A stretch of DNA of 64,000 nucleotides. It comes from Thiohalorhabdus sp. Cl-TMA (GTDB lineage: Bacteria > Pseudomonadota > Gammaproteobacteria > Thiohalorhabdales > Thiohalorhabdaceae). The translations under genes and the position numbers were made by a program. A model generated the notes under the pieces. The model made no database searches. It was not told the DNA's origin and saw only the letters and a list, made by a program, of their open reading frames with translations. Shown here one piece after another: positions 43,861-52,754 of the stretch. How positions within the stretch are numbered: the first letter of the stretch is position 1; every line of letters begins with the position of its first letter. Location of the stretch: contig NZ_JBGUAW010000001.1 of assembly GCF_041821045.1 (NCBI RefSeq), forward strand, positions 372,001-436,000. Reading direction: 5' to 3'.

Positions 43861-44598
43861 ATGGGGGAGCAGCCCGAATACACGGTGCGGGTAAGCCAGC
43901 GGGCCAAGCGGGCCCGCCTGAGCGTCTCCCCAGCGGGGCGCGTGGAGGTGGTGATACCCAAGGGGGTGTCCCGCCGGGAGGCGGACGCGCTGGTTGCGGC
44001 CAACCGGGAATGGCTGGAGCGTGCCCTGAAACGGGTCCGGAGTCGGCAGGCGGAGCGGCCGGACCTGCATGCGGGGTTGCCGGAGCGAATCCATCTGGCC
44101 GCCCTGGGGCGCGGCTGGTCCGTGGAATACGCGGAGTCCGGCGATGGGAAGTCTCGGGTCCGGGAGCGGAACGGGGACGGGCTCCGAGTGCACGCCCCGG
44201 ATCGGGCGGCGGCGCGCTCGGCGCTCTGCACTTGGCTCCACCGCACCGCCAAGAGCCATCTGCCGGGGTGGCTGCAGGAGGTGGCGGAGCCCCATGGACT
44301 GCGCCCAGCCCGGGTAACCATCCGCTGCCAGGCCACCCGATGGGGAAGCTGTTCCGCCAAGGGGGCCGTCAGCCTGAACCGGAACCTGCTGTTCCTGGAG
44401 CCGGAGCTGGTGCGCTACCTTTTCCTCCACGAGCTTGCCCATACCGTTCACCTGAACCATTCGCCCGCCTTCTGGGAACTGGTGGGACGGATGGAGCCCG
44501 CCTACCAGGCCCTGGACCGGGGCCTGCGCGAGGCCACCGCCCGGGTCCCCGCCTGGGCCCTGCCGGACCGTCTCCTGCCCGCGGATTTTCTCGATTAG
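43861..44598 (+). CDS. YgjP-like zinc metallopeptidase (M48/SprT-like)
   Basis: A 245-residue protein of the YgjP/COG1451 group. The zinc motif HELAH (in FLHELAHTVHLNHSPAFWELV) is complete, with the third ligand about four residues on. The segment RCQATRWGSCSAKGAVSLN is diagnostic of the family. N-terminal residues VRVSQRAKRARLSVSPAG are the usual YgjP start. The role is unknown; it is often listed as a putative metal-dependent hydrolase. It follows prfC after 20 bases on the same strand, so it may share a transcript. Confidence 0.88.
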   Translation: MGEQPEYTVRVSQRAKRARLSVSPAGRVEVVIPKGVSRREADALVAANREWLERALKRVRSRQAERPDLHAGLPERIHLAALGRGWSVEYAESGDGKSRVRERNGDGLRVHAPDRAAARSALCTWLHRTAKSHLPGWLQEVAEPHGLRPARVTIRCQATRWGSCSAKGAVSLNRNLLFLEPELVRYLFLHELAHTVHLNHSPAFWELVGRMEPAYQALDRGLREATARVPAWALPDRLLPADFLD

Positions 44599-44710
44599 GG
44601 AACCAACGCGCCGATTCGGCTTCTAAATGTCGTTAGCCCGGAAGGGCCGGGTGAGGCGCAAGGGCCCGTCGGGGGCCCGCGTCGGTATTTTCTTTCTGTA
44701 GAGGTTGTAG

Positions 44711-44914
44711 ATGCGTACCGGTACCGTGAAGTGGTTCAACGACGCCAAGGGCTTCGGGTTCATCGCCCCCGAGGACGGCGGCGACGACGTGTTCGTCCAT
44801 TACTCCGCCGTTCAGGCCGAAGGCTTCAAGTCCCTGGCCGAGGGCCAGCACGTCTCCTTCGAGAGCGAGACCGGCCCCAAGGGCCCCAAGGCGACTCGTG
44901 TAGTGGTCGAATAA
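44711..44914 (+). CDS. CspA-family cold-shock protein (copy 1)
   Basis: A 67-residue single cold-shock domain. RNP1 is KGFGFIAP and RNP2 is VFVHYSAV. It binds single-stranded RNA/DNA as a chaperone. It is the most divergent of four copies: [15 protein letters not shown] replaces the [15 protein letters not shown] of the others. AGAGGTTGTAG precedes the ATG. It is followed by a strong terminator and so is a separate unit. Confidence 0.95.
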   Translation: MRTGTVKWFNDAKGFGFIAPEDGGDDVFVHYSAVQAEGFKSLAEGQHVSFESETGPKGPKATRVVVE

Positions 44915-44932
44915 GCTCCCCCGCAGCACGTT

Positions 44933-44966
44933 CAGCAGGGCCCCGCTCACCGGCGGGGCCCTGCTG
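44933..44966 (+). terminator. Terminator after csp copy 1
   Basis: A 14-base perfect stem (CAGCAGGGCCCCGC / GCGGGGCCCTGCTG, short loop) is followed by TCTT. Confidence 0.7.
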
Positions 44967-45044
44967 TCTTCGGTCTGTCCTTCCGGCGCGCTTCCTATTA
45001 TTTCGTGATGCCCCTACGGCTTTTCTCCATCCGCAAAAAAGCTA

Positions 45045-45072
45045 TTGCAGAACAATGTAAGAAGCGTACACT
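45045..45072 (+). promoter_or_regulatory. Sigma-70 promoter of csp copy 2
   Basis: TTGCAG-N16-TACACT, 118 bases before the ATG. The TACACT -10 recurs at nearly the same distance upstream of copies 3 and 4, giving leaders of about 110 bases typical of cold-shock mRNAs. Confidence 0.6.
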
Positions 45073-45189
45073 CGGGAGGTGTAGTCTTACTCCGAGGCGA
45101 CGGGGGATTTCTGGTTTTCGCACGTAGTGCGCCGTATTCCTGAATTGCGCCTAGGGGTCATCTTTTCGTTTTTTTTGTCGAGGTGTCTA

Positions 45190-45393
45190 ATGCGTAGTGG
45201 TAATGTGAAGTGGTTTAACGATGCCAAGGGTTTCGGGTTCATCGCCCCCGAGGACGGTGGTGACGACGTGTTCGTCCACTACTCCGCCATCCAGGGCGAC
45301 GGATTCCGGACCCTGGCCGAGGGCCAGAACGTCTCCTTCGAGAGCGAGACCGGCCCCAAAGGCCCCAAGGCCACTAACGTCGTCGGCCAGTAA
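45190..45393 (+). CDS. CspA-family cold-shock protein (copy 2)
   Basis: A 67-residue cold-shock domain with RNP1 KGFGFIAP and RNP2 VFVHYSAI. It differs from copy 3 by one residue (Asn5 for Thr5) though its codons differ more. The ATG at 45190 follows GTCGAGGTGTCTA, an element shared with copies 3 and 4. A longer frame from 45127 would add 21 leader-encoded residues and is rejected. Its own promoter and terminator make it monocistronic. Confidence 0.95.
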   Translation: MRSGNVKWFNDAKGFGFIAPEDGGDDVFVHYSAIQGDGFRTLAEGQNVSFESETGPKGPKATNVVGQ

Positions 45394-45418
45394 GTCCCCC
45401 GGCTCAGACAACGTTAAG

Positions 45419-45445
45419 GCCCCGCCGACCCGGCGGGGCTTTTTT
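45419..45445 (+). terminator. Terminator after csp copy 2
   Basis: Stem GCCCCGCCG / CGGCGGGGC, loop ACC, followed by six T. Confidence 0.92.
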
Positions 45446-45608
45446 GTGCGCTGCCCCCTGGGGAATGCCGTTGCCGTTTTGCGTTTTGTCTTCTATAGCC
45501 TGCCGGAGGTGTCTGGCGGCATACAGAAGGGAAAGGCCTGGCTTCGGAGATCCGGGAGAATTGACTCCTCGCACCCATATATCCCTCTTTTAAACAAAGT
45601 AAAGAGAG

Positions 45609-45637
45609 TTGGCGGTGTGCCTCAGGAGGCGTACACT
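45609..45637 (+). promoter_or_regulatory. Sigma-70 promoter of csp copy 3
   Basis: TTGGCG-N17-TACACT, 126 bases before the ATG. The 369-base gap 45394-45762 holds the copy 2 terminator, this promoter and the copy 3 leader. Confidence 0.62.
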
Positions 45638-45673
45638 AAATTCAGGTATCGTGTTTGGACGTGCGTCCGGGTT

Positions 45674-45953
45674 GGAGGTCCTTGGGGTCCGCCGCCCGCT
45701 GGTCCTGGACAAGGACAGCACTGAAGAGCACTTTCTTTTCGCTTAATCTGTCGAGGTGTCTCATGCGTAGCGGTACTGTTAAGTGGTTCAACGACGCCAA
45801 GGGCTTCGGGTTCATCGCCCCCGAGGACGGCGGCGACGACGTGTTCGTCCACTATTCCGCCATCCAGGGCGACGGGTTCCGGACCCTGGCCGAGGGCCAG
45901 AACGTCTCCTTCGAGAGCGAGACCGGCCCCAAGGGCCCCAAGGCCACCAACGT
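45674..45953 (+). repeat. Direct repeat, copy A (leader plus csp copy 3)
   Basis: These 280 bases recur at 46260-46539 with two mismatches that I can find (45716, A for G; and one synonymous C/T in the FGFIAP codons). The repeat covers the distal leader and nearly the whole gene, stopping about four codons before the stop codon. It is a recent tandem duplication or a gene conversion tract. Confidence 0.9.
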
Positions 45954-45966
45954 CGTCGGCCAGTAA
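45763..45966 (+). CDS. CspA-family cold-shock protein (copy 3)
   Basis: A 67-residue cold-shock domain, identical to copy 4 except for the last two residues (GQ against AE). RNP1 and RNP2 are intact. The ATG at 45763 follows GTCGAGGTGTCTC. The leader of about 115 bases is nearly identical to that of copy 4 over its last 89 bases, so both probably share the same RNA-level cold control. Confidence 0.95.
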   Translation: MRSGTVKWFNDAKGFGFIAPEDGGDDVFVHYSAIQGDGFRTLAEGQNVSFESETGPKGPKATNVVGQ

Positions 45967-45991
45967 GTCCCCCGGCTCAGACAACGTTGAA

Positions 45992-46018
45992 GCCCCGCCG
46001 ATTCGGCGGGGCTTTTTT
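45992..46018 (+). terminator. Terminator after csp copy 3
   Basis: Stem GCCCCGCCG / CGGCGGGGC, loop ATT, followed by six T. It is nearly the same as the terminator of copy 2. Confidence 0.92.
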
Positions 46019-46193
46019 GCGTCCATGGTACCGGATGGATGTCCGGAGGTGCGTCGGAGCGGACCATGGCTTCCCGGCGTGTCCGGGATAGTGACTAGGG
46101 GATATCCCCAATGCGGGCCGCAATCACCCTGGCGCGCCCGGTATCCGGGCGCATGTCTTCCCGTGGCACCGCTTTTCTCGCGTTTCGGGGGGT

Positions 46194-46222
46194 TTGGCTG
46201 CCGGGAGAAAGGGGTTTACACT
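46194..46222 (+). promoter_or_regulatory. Sigma-70 promoter of csp copy 4
   Basis: TTGGCT-N17-TACACT, 127 bases before the ATG. The 382-base gap 45967-46348 holds the copy 3 terminator, this promoter and the copy 4 leader; I see no gene in it. Confidence 0.62.
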
Positions 46223-46259
46223 CGCAAGAAGGTGTGGTGCTCGGTCGTGCATCGGGGCC

Positions 46260-46539
46260 GGAGGTCCTTGGGGTCCGCCGCCCGCTGGTCCTGGACAAGG
46301 GCAGCACTGAAGAGCACTTTCTTTTCGCTTAATCTGTCGAGGTGTCTCATGCGTAGCGGTACTGTTAAGTGGTTCAACGACGCCAAGGGCTTCGGGTTCA
46401 TTGCCCCCGAGGACGGCGGCGACGACGTGTTCGTCCACTATTCCGCCATCCAGGGCGACGGGTTCCGGACCCTGGCCGAGGGCCAGAACGTCTCCTTCGA
46501 GAGCGAGACCGGCCCCAAGGGCCCCAAGGCCACCAACGT
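46260..46539 (+). repeat. Direct repeat, copy B (leader plus csp copy 4)
   Basis: The partner of 45674-45953 at a fixed offset of 586 bases, with two mismatches by eye. Confidence 0.9.
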
Positions 46540-46552
46540 GGTCGCCGAATAG
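46349..46552 (+). CDS. CspA-family cold-shock protein (copy 4)
   Basis: A 67-residue cold-shock domain from the recent duplication. The C-terminus VVAE resembles copy 1 (VVVE) more than copies 2 and 3 (VVGQ), which suggests recombination among copies. The ATG at 46349 follows GTCGAGGTGTCTC. It is the last of the array. Confidence 0.95.
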   Translation: MRSGTVKWFNDAKGFGFIAPEDGGDDVFVHYSAIQGDGFRTLAEGQNVSFESETGPKGPKATNVVAE

Positions 46553-46573
46553 GTTCCCCCGTATTCGGTTCCG

Positions 46574-46603
46574 CGCCCCGCCCTTCCGGGCGGGGCGTTT
46601 TTT
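46574..46603 (+). terminator. Terminator after csp copy 4
   Basis: Stem CGCCCCGCCC / GGGCGGGGCG, loop TTCC, followed by six T. Confidence 0.92.
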
Positions 46604-46928
46604 CGCCCCTCCTTAGCCGCATTCCTCCCCGTCGCTTCGTATCGAAAAACCAGCGGTTGGGCCCCGGATGCCTGCATCGGCGCTCTGGGGCCGCGCTACA
46701 AGTCCGGGGGAGCATGCCGGGCCAAACGCCGAGAAGTGCCCTCGATCCCGGTCGGCTGCCCTTGAGAAGATGCACCGGCCCCGCCACTCGGCGGATGGGG
46801 CCAAGTGGGCACCGCGATGCTTCGCAATGGACGGGGATGTGGAGGTGGAAGGGTCCGAACGGCAAGGAAGCGTGTCCCGGAGTCCGGACGGCGCGAAGGC
46901 ACGCCGTCCATTCCGGGGGTGGTAGGGC
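46604..46928. other. 325-base convergent gap
   Basis: No gene recognised between the csp array and the end of typA. An inverted repeat GGACGGCG / CGCCGTCC (46886-46909) near the typA stop may be its terminator, but there is no T-run on the minus strand. Confidence 0.4.
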
Positions 46929-48743
<1,815 letters not shown>

Positions 48744-48959
48744 GAAGGTCTATCCGTCACGATGGGTGTTGCGGGTTCTCGGGCCCGGGAAACGGGATAG
48801 GATAACGCGTTTCGGCCCGTTTCGCCCAAACTTCGGAATCTTCTTGGGGGAAAAGTACCGCGGAGGCTCCCCCGCTCCGGGGGGCTCGGTTCGGTGAACC
48901 GGCGAGCCCTTGCGGTGTCGGGGTGCGCTTCCTGGTGCCCAGTGGTAAGCCGGGAGCGG

Positions 48960-49886
48960 CTAGGAGGCGCGTTTCAGGTCCGCATCGAGCACCGTCAGGG
49001 CCTCCCGTGGATCCGGCGGCAGGGCGCGCCCCCAGGACTGTCCCTGCAGGCGCCGGCGCGCGTTCCGGCCGCTCAGGTACAGGGGCACCCGAACCCGTTC
49101 GGCGAGCCAGGGGCCCTCCTCTTCGATCAATCCGGGCGGCGGGGCGGGGCCACTGAACAAGACCAAGCCCCCGGCGCGGGCGCGGTCCGTCGCGCCCACC
49201 AGGGCCTCCGTCGGGACGTTGGTCCCCATGAGCACGGGCCGGTAGCCGCCGTCCTGAACGATCAGGGCGAAGCTCATGAGGTCCAGCTCGCTGTCGGATT
49301 CCGGCAGTCCGGCGAGCATGAGCCGGGGGCCCGCGCTCTGGGCGCGCTGATGCAGGTAGCGCTCTCCCAGCTTGTTGCGCAGGTAGGCGAGGAAGAAGAA
49401 AAGCTCCCCTTCTCGCTCCGGCATGCTCACGCGGCGTTCCGCCAGGTCCTCCAGGATCGGCTGGACCAGGTACCGGTTGACCACCTCGGCCGGGTACAGC
49501 GCGAGGGCCTCGTTGTGCACGGATTCCAGCGCGCCCTCCTCGAAACCGGAGATGGATTCCAGGAGGCGATTCCGGAAGCCGATCCAGCCGCCGGCTTCCA
49601 CGGATTCGGGGTCCTCCGGGAAGCGCGCCCCGGGAAGATCCAGAACCGTCCGGATCTGGCCGATGGGAATGCCCTCCTCGAGCAGCTCGAGGATGGTCTG
49701 GATACGCTCCACGTCCGCCCGCGAGTACATGCGGTGGCCCTTCGGGGTGCGGCGTGGACGCAGCAGGCCGTAGCGCCGCTCCCAGGCGCGCAGTGTTACC
49801 GGCTTCACGCCGGTCATGGAGGCCACGGTGCGGATGGGGTAGAGCCCTGCCTCCCGCGTCGCCGCCGTTTTATTGGACAATCCCAT
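48960..49886 (-). CDS. MerR-family regulator with B12-binding-like C-terminal domain
   Basis: A 308-residue protein. Residues about 15-85 are a MerR helix-turn-helix (VASMTGVKPVTLRAWERRYG, then GHRMYSRADVERI). The middle is helical and the C-terminal 130 residues have a CarH/LitR-like cobalamin-fold (LMLAGLPESDSELDLMSFAL, then VLMGTNVPTEALV). The histidine expected in the GExHE region of B12-binding homologues reads as DSELD here, so light/B12 sensing is doubtful, as in E. coli MlrA. GCGAGGGCCGCA precedes the ATG at 49886. The targets are unknown. Confidence 0.86.
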   Translation of the reverse strand: MGLSNKTAATREAGLYPIRTVASMTGVKPVTLRAWERRYGLLRPRRTPKGHRMYSRADVERIQTILELLEEGIPIGQIRTVLDLPGARFPEDPESVEAGGWIGFRNRLLESISGFEEGALESVHNEALALYPAEVVNRYLVQPILEDLAERRVSMPEREGELFFFLAYLRNKLGERYLHQRAQSAGPRLMLAGLPESDSELDLMSFALIVQDGGYRPVLMGTNVPTEALVGATDRARAGGLVLFSGPAPPPGLIEEEGPWLAERVRVPLYLSGRNARRRLQGQSWGRALPPDPREALTVLDADLKRAS

Positions 49887-49991
49887 TGCGGCCCTCGCCA
49901 GTGCTTACCAGTCCCCATCTTACTATCAAGGTAACTCCGCCGGGCGGGAAAAGATCCATACGGATGTCTTCCCAGCCCATCCTGGCGGCGC

Positions 49992-50168
49992 CTAGGGCTG
50001 CGGCCCATCGGCGGGGCGGAAAGCCTCTTCGGTGGCATGCTCCGAATCGGTAGGGCCCTTTTCAAACCGCTTCAGGTGGTCCCGCACGGGACTGGCACGC
50101 TCCATGTGCCGGCCGATGTAGTAGCCCAGCAGGAATGCGGCTATCAGGAAAAGGAGACGGATTTGCAT
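49992..50168 (-). CDS. Small single-span membrane protein
   Basis: A 58-residue protein with one membrane segment at residues 4-19 (RLLFLIAAFLLGYYIG) and a charged cytoplasmic tail. The ATG at 50168 was chosen because AGAGGTG lies upstream at good spacing; a GTG three codons earlier is possible. It is divergent from the HMA-like gene at 50327, and nothing in its sequence assigns a function. Confidence 0.6.
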   Translation of the reverse strand: MQIRLLFLIAAFLLGYYIGRHMERASPVRDHLKRFEKGPTDSEHATEEAFRPADGPQP

Positions 50169-50326
50169 GGGTAGCACCTCTAGCGTCCCCGAGGCGGCCA
50201 GGACAGGGGGCGCCGGGGATGGCTCAAGTCCCGGAGCGCCCTGCCTTGTCGCCTACGGGGATGGGGGGTACAAAGGACTGTAGGGCCGTTTCCAGGGCCC
50301 GGGTCGTGAGGAGTGCGGTTTTCGAC

Positions 50327-50623
50327 ATGGATATCGACACTGTCAGGGTGACCCACTTCATGCCGGGGCGGGTCCGCCTGCGGATGGAGGACATAAAGGG
50401 CAGCCCGGAAACCGCCGACTGGGTGCAGTCCATCCTGGAAGGCGTCCAGGGTATCCAGCCCACCGAGGTCAGCACCGTTACCGGAAGCGTCCTGCTTACC
50501 TACGATCGCCGCGCGCTCCTTACCGAGCAGGCCGCCGAGTCCCTGGGCGAGGCCCTGTGTACGCTGTTCCCGGACCTGAACGTGGCCAGGCTCCTGGTCT
50601 GGCTGGTATCCCTGACCAAATGA
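50327..50623 (+). CDS. HMA_2-like domain protein
   Basis: A 98-residue protein resembling the HMA_2 ferredoxin-like domain: VTHFMPGRVRLRMEDIKG, then GVQGIQPTEVSTVTGSVLLTYD. The CXXC metal motif of true HMA domains is absent. The same pattern occurs in the protein at 50995 and in the N-terminus of the P-type ATPase at 52751, so the three probably belong to one system. The start is uncertain: GAGGAG lies 13 bases before the ATG, and a GTG seven codons upstream would suit no better. Confidence 0.75.
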   Translation: MDIDTVRVTHFMPGRVRLRMEDIKGSPETADWVQSILEGVQGIQPTEVSTVTGSVLLTYDRRALLTEQAAESLGEALCTLFPDLNVARLLVWLVSLTK

Positions 50624-50662
50624 CCCGAGGCCTGCATCGGCGGGCCGATTGGAGAGGAAGCC

Positions 50663-50998
50663 ATGGCGCTCACGGATGACCTGTTCAATTCCGGCACGGC
50701 CAAGGGCCTGGCCATTGGGCTGGGCACCGCCCTCGTGGCGCCGGTGGCCGCCTCGGCGCTCTCCGGCTTCGGACGCCCCGTCGCCCGGGCGGCCATAAAA
50801 TCCGGGATCATCTTCTATGACAAGGGTCGCGAGACCCTGGCGGAGATGGGTGAGGTCTTCGAGGACCTGGTGGCCGAGGCCCAGGCGGAGCTGGAGGCGG
50901 ATCGTCATCAAGGGCACCCTCCCGAAGAGGAGCCGGGTACGGACCAAGCCCAGGCGGAGGGCGGCGGCTCCTCCCCGGCTGATCCGGAGCAGGGATGA
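50663..50998 (+). CDS. DUF5132 protein
   Basis: A 111-residue protein with a hydrophobic N-terminal half (GTAKGLAIGLGTALVAPVAA) and the segment ARAAIKSGIIFYDKGRETLAEMGEVFEDLVAEA typical of DUF5132. The last 35 residues are acidic and disordered. The function is unknown; the family is often next to HMA-like proteins and P-type ATPases, as here. GAGAGGAAGCC precedes the ATG. The stop overlaps the next start (ATGA). Confidence 0.82.
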   Translation: MALTDDLFNSGTAKGLAIGLGTALVAPVAASALSGFGRPVARAAIKSGIIFYDKGRETLAEMGEVFEDLVAEAQAELEADRHQGHPPEEEPGTDQAQAEGGGSSPADPEQG

Positions 50999-51462
50999 CG
51001 CCGCGCGCTCAGATTCGGCACCGGCTCCCCCGGCGTGCTCGCCTGCGCATTCCGGACATGCGCGGGGACGCCGCCTATTTCGCCGCGCTGGAGGAATGGC
51101 TGGGTGCGCTCGAGGCCGTGGAGTCGGTGCGCGCCGATCCCCGTACGGGCGGAGTGCTCATCCGCCACGCCGAATCCGCCCTGGATACGCTGGCGGCCCG
51201 GGCCGAGGCGGAGGGCCGTTTCCGCCTGGCGCCGCAGGAGCAGCCTTCCGCGTCCATGGACGAGGTCCTGGCGCGCCTGCGCGGCATCGATGCGCGGCTG
51301 AACAGCGCCAGTCGCGGGGAGGTGGATCTCCGCGCCGCCCTCTTCCTGGTTCTACTGGCATTGGCCGCCCGCCAGACCCTGCAGGGCCAGGTCATGGCCC
51401 CGGCCATCACCCTCCTGTGGTATGCCCGCGACCTCCTGAAGCAGGAGCCCGTACCGGGCTGA
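50995..51462 (+). CDS. HMA_2-like protein with C-terminal hydrophobic segment
   Basis: A 155-residue protein. Residues 1-80 follow the HMA_2 pattern (IRHRLPRRARLRIPDMRGD, then AVESVRADPRTGGVLIRH) without CXXC. Residues about 110-145 are hydrophobic (LRAALFLVLLALAARQTL, then VMAPAITLLWYARDLL), likely one or two membrane spans. It is coupled to the DUF5132 gene by a 4-base overlap. It probably acts at the inner membrane with the P-type ATPase encoded on the other strand. No specific role is known. Confidence 0.75.
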   Translation: MTPRAQIRHRLPRRARLRIPDMRGDAAYFAALEEWLGALEAVESVRADPRTGGVLIRHAESALDTLAARAEAEGRFRLAPQEQPSASMDEVLARLRGIDARLNSASRGEVDLRAALFLVLLALAARQTLQGQVMAPAITLLWYARDLLKQEPVPG

Positions 51463-51566
51463 CCCTTCCTCTTCCCCATATCGCTACGCTACACGTGTTT
51501 GTGCGTATTTGCTTCCTGGGCGCAGCTCTTTCTTCGGTCGTGAGCCCGCGCGACGAAACCGGGGCT

Positions 51567-52754
51567 TCACCGGAGCGCCTCGGCTTCCTCGATCTCCTCC
51601 CAGGGTAGCTCCAATTCCGGGCGGCCCATGTGGCCGTATACCGCCAGCTCCTGGAAGAAGTCTCCGGCCCGGGCCTGCGGCAGGTGGCGCAGGCCGAAGC
51701 GGCGCAGGATGCCTCCGGGTCGGAAATCCAGGACCGCTTCCAGACGGCGGGCGATCTCGCCGTCCTCCAGGCGCCCGGTGCCGAAGGTTTCCACCTGGAT
51801 GCTGACCGGCCGCGAGAGGCCCACTGTATAGCTGAGCTGCACCTCGCATTCGCCGGCCAGGCCCGCCGCCACCACGTTCTTGGCGGCATGCCGGGCGGCG
51901 TAGGCGCCGATCCGGTCGATCCGTGACGGATCCTTCCCGGAGAGGGCCGCCCCGCTGTGGCGCGAATACTCCCCGTAGGTGTCGATGGCGTTCTTGCGTC
52001 CGGTCATGCCGGAATGGGCGGCCGGTCCGCCGCCGATGAAGGGGCCTGCAGGGTTGACGTAGATATTCGTATGGCTGTCGTCGGTCAGCCCCGAATCGGC
52101 AAGCACGGGGCGCACCACCTCCTCGGTGAGGGCTTCGTGGAGCGCGGCGGGGCTGGGGTGATCGGCCTGACGCTGGGCGGCGATGAGGCTGACGCTGTGG
52201 ATCCGCACCGGGCGGCGGTCGCGGTACTCCACGCCCACCTGGATCTTGCCGTCCGGGTACAGTCCCAGGCCCGGGCTGGAATGGCGCGCCCCGGCGAGCC
52301 GGGAGGCCAGGCGGTGGCCCACCCAGATGGGCAGGGGCAGGAAGCTCTCGGTCTGCCGGCAGGCGAAGCCGAACACGTTGACCTGATTGCCCGCGGGAAG
52401 CCGGTCGAGTGCCTCGTCCGACAGGGATTCCTCGTCCACGCGGGAATATTCCCCTCCCGGCAGCTCCCGGAAGCGGGTGAGGATGGTGCAGTCGCGCGGA
52501 TTGAAATCAGGATCGCGGTAGCCGGCGCGGTCGATGACGGAGCGGGTTACTTCCGGGATGTCCACCGAGGCGCGGGAGACGAAGCGGGCGGCGATGAATA
52601 CCACGCCGGTGGCCACGGCGGCCTCGGCGATGACGCGCGTGAAAGGGTCCCGCTCCAGGAAGCGGTCCACCACCGCATCGCTGATCCAATCGCAGAGCTT
52701 GTCGGGATGGCCTCCGGTGACCGATTCCGAAGTGAAGACGAAGTCCGTTCTCAT
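51567..52754 (-). CDS. Divergent S-adenosylmethionine synthetase paralogue
   Basis: A 395-residue protein with the three-domain MetK fold. Conserved parts are TSESVTGGHPDKLCDWISDA (the GHPDK loop), TGRKNAIDTYG, SGKDPSRIDR, YAARHAAKNVVAAGLAG and the end YGHMGR. By eye alignment, several E. coli MetK active-site residues differ: Glu55 is Arg57 here, Asp118 is Glu, and the Asp of GGPMGDxG is His (GPAAHSG). It may have altered substrate use or be non-catalytic. The ATG overlaps the stop of the P-type ATPase gene (ATGA), so the two are coupled. A canonical metK would be expected elsewhere in the genome. Confidence 0.82.
   Translation of the reverse strand: MRTDFVFTSESVTGGHPDKLCDWISDAVVDRFLERDPFTRVIAEAAVATGVVFIAARFVSRASVDIPEVTRSVIDRAGYRDPDFNPRDCTILTRFRELPGGEYSRVDEESLSDEALDRLPAGNQVNVFGFACRQTESFLPLPIWVGHRLASRLAGARHSSPGLGLYPDGKIQVGVEYRDRRPVRIHSVSLIAAQRQADHPSPAALHEALTEEVVRPVLADSGLTDDSHTNIYVNPAGPFIGGGPAAHSGMTGRKNAIDTYGEYSRHSGAALSGKDPSRIDRIGAYAARHAAKNVVAAGLAGECEVQLSYTVGLSRPVSIQVETFGTGRLEDGEIARRLEAVLDFRPGGILRRFGLRHLPQARAGDFFQELAVYGHMGRPELELPWEEIEEAEALR

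Noticed and set aside
45674-46539. Insertion sequence or CRISPR as cause of the repeated DNA
   Set aside because: There are only two copies, each holding a cold-shock gene and its leader, with no transposase, terminal repeats or spacers.
48960-49886. Light-sensing CarH-type B12 photoreceptor
   Set aside because: The cobalamin-ligand histidine expected in this fold was not found, so only a B12-binding-like fold is claimed.
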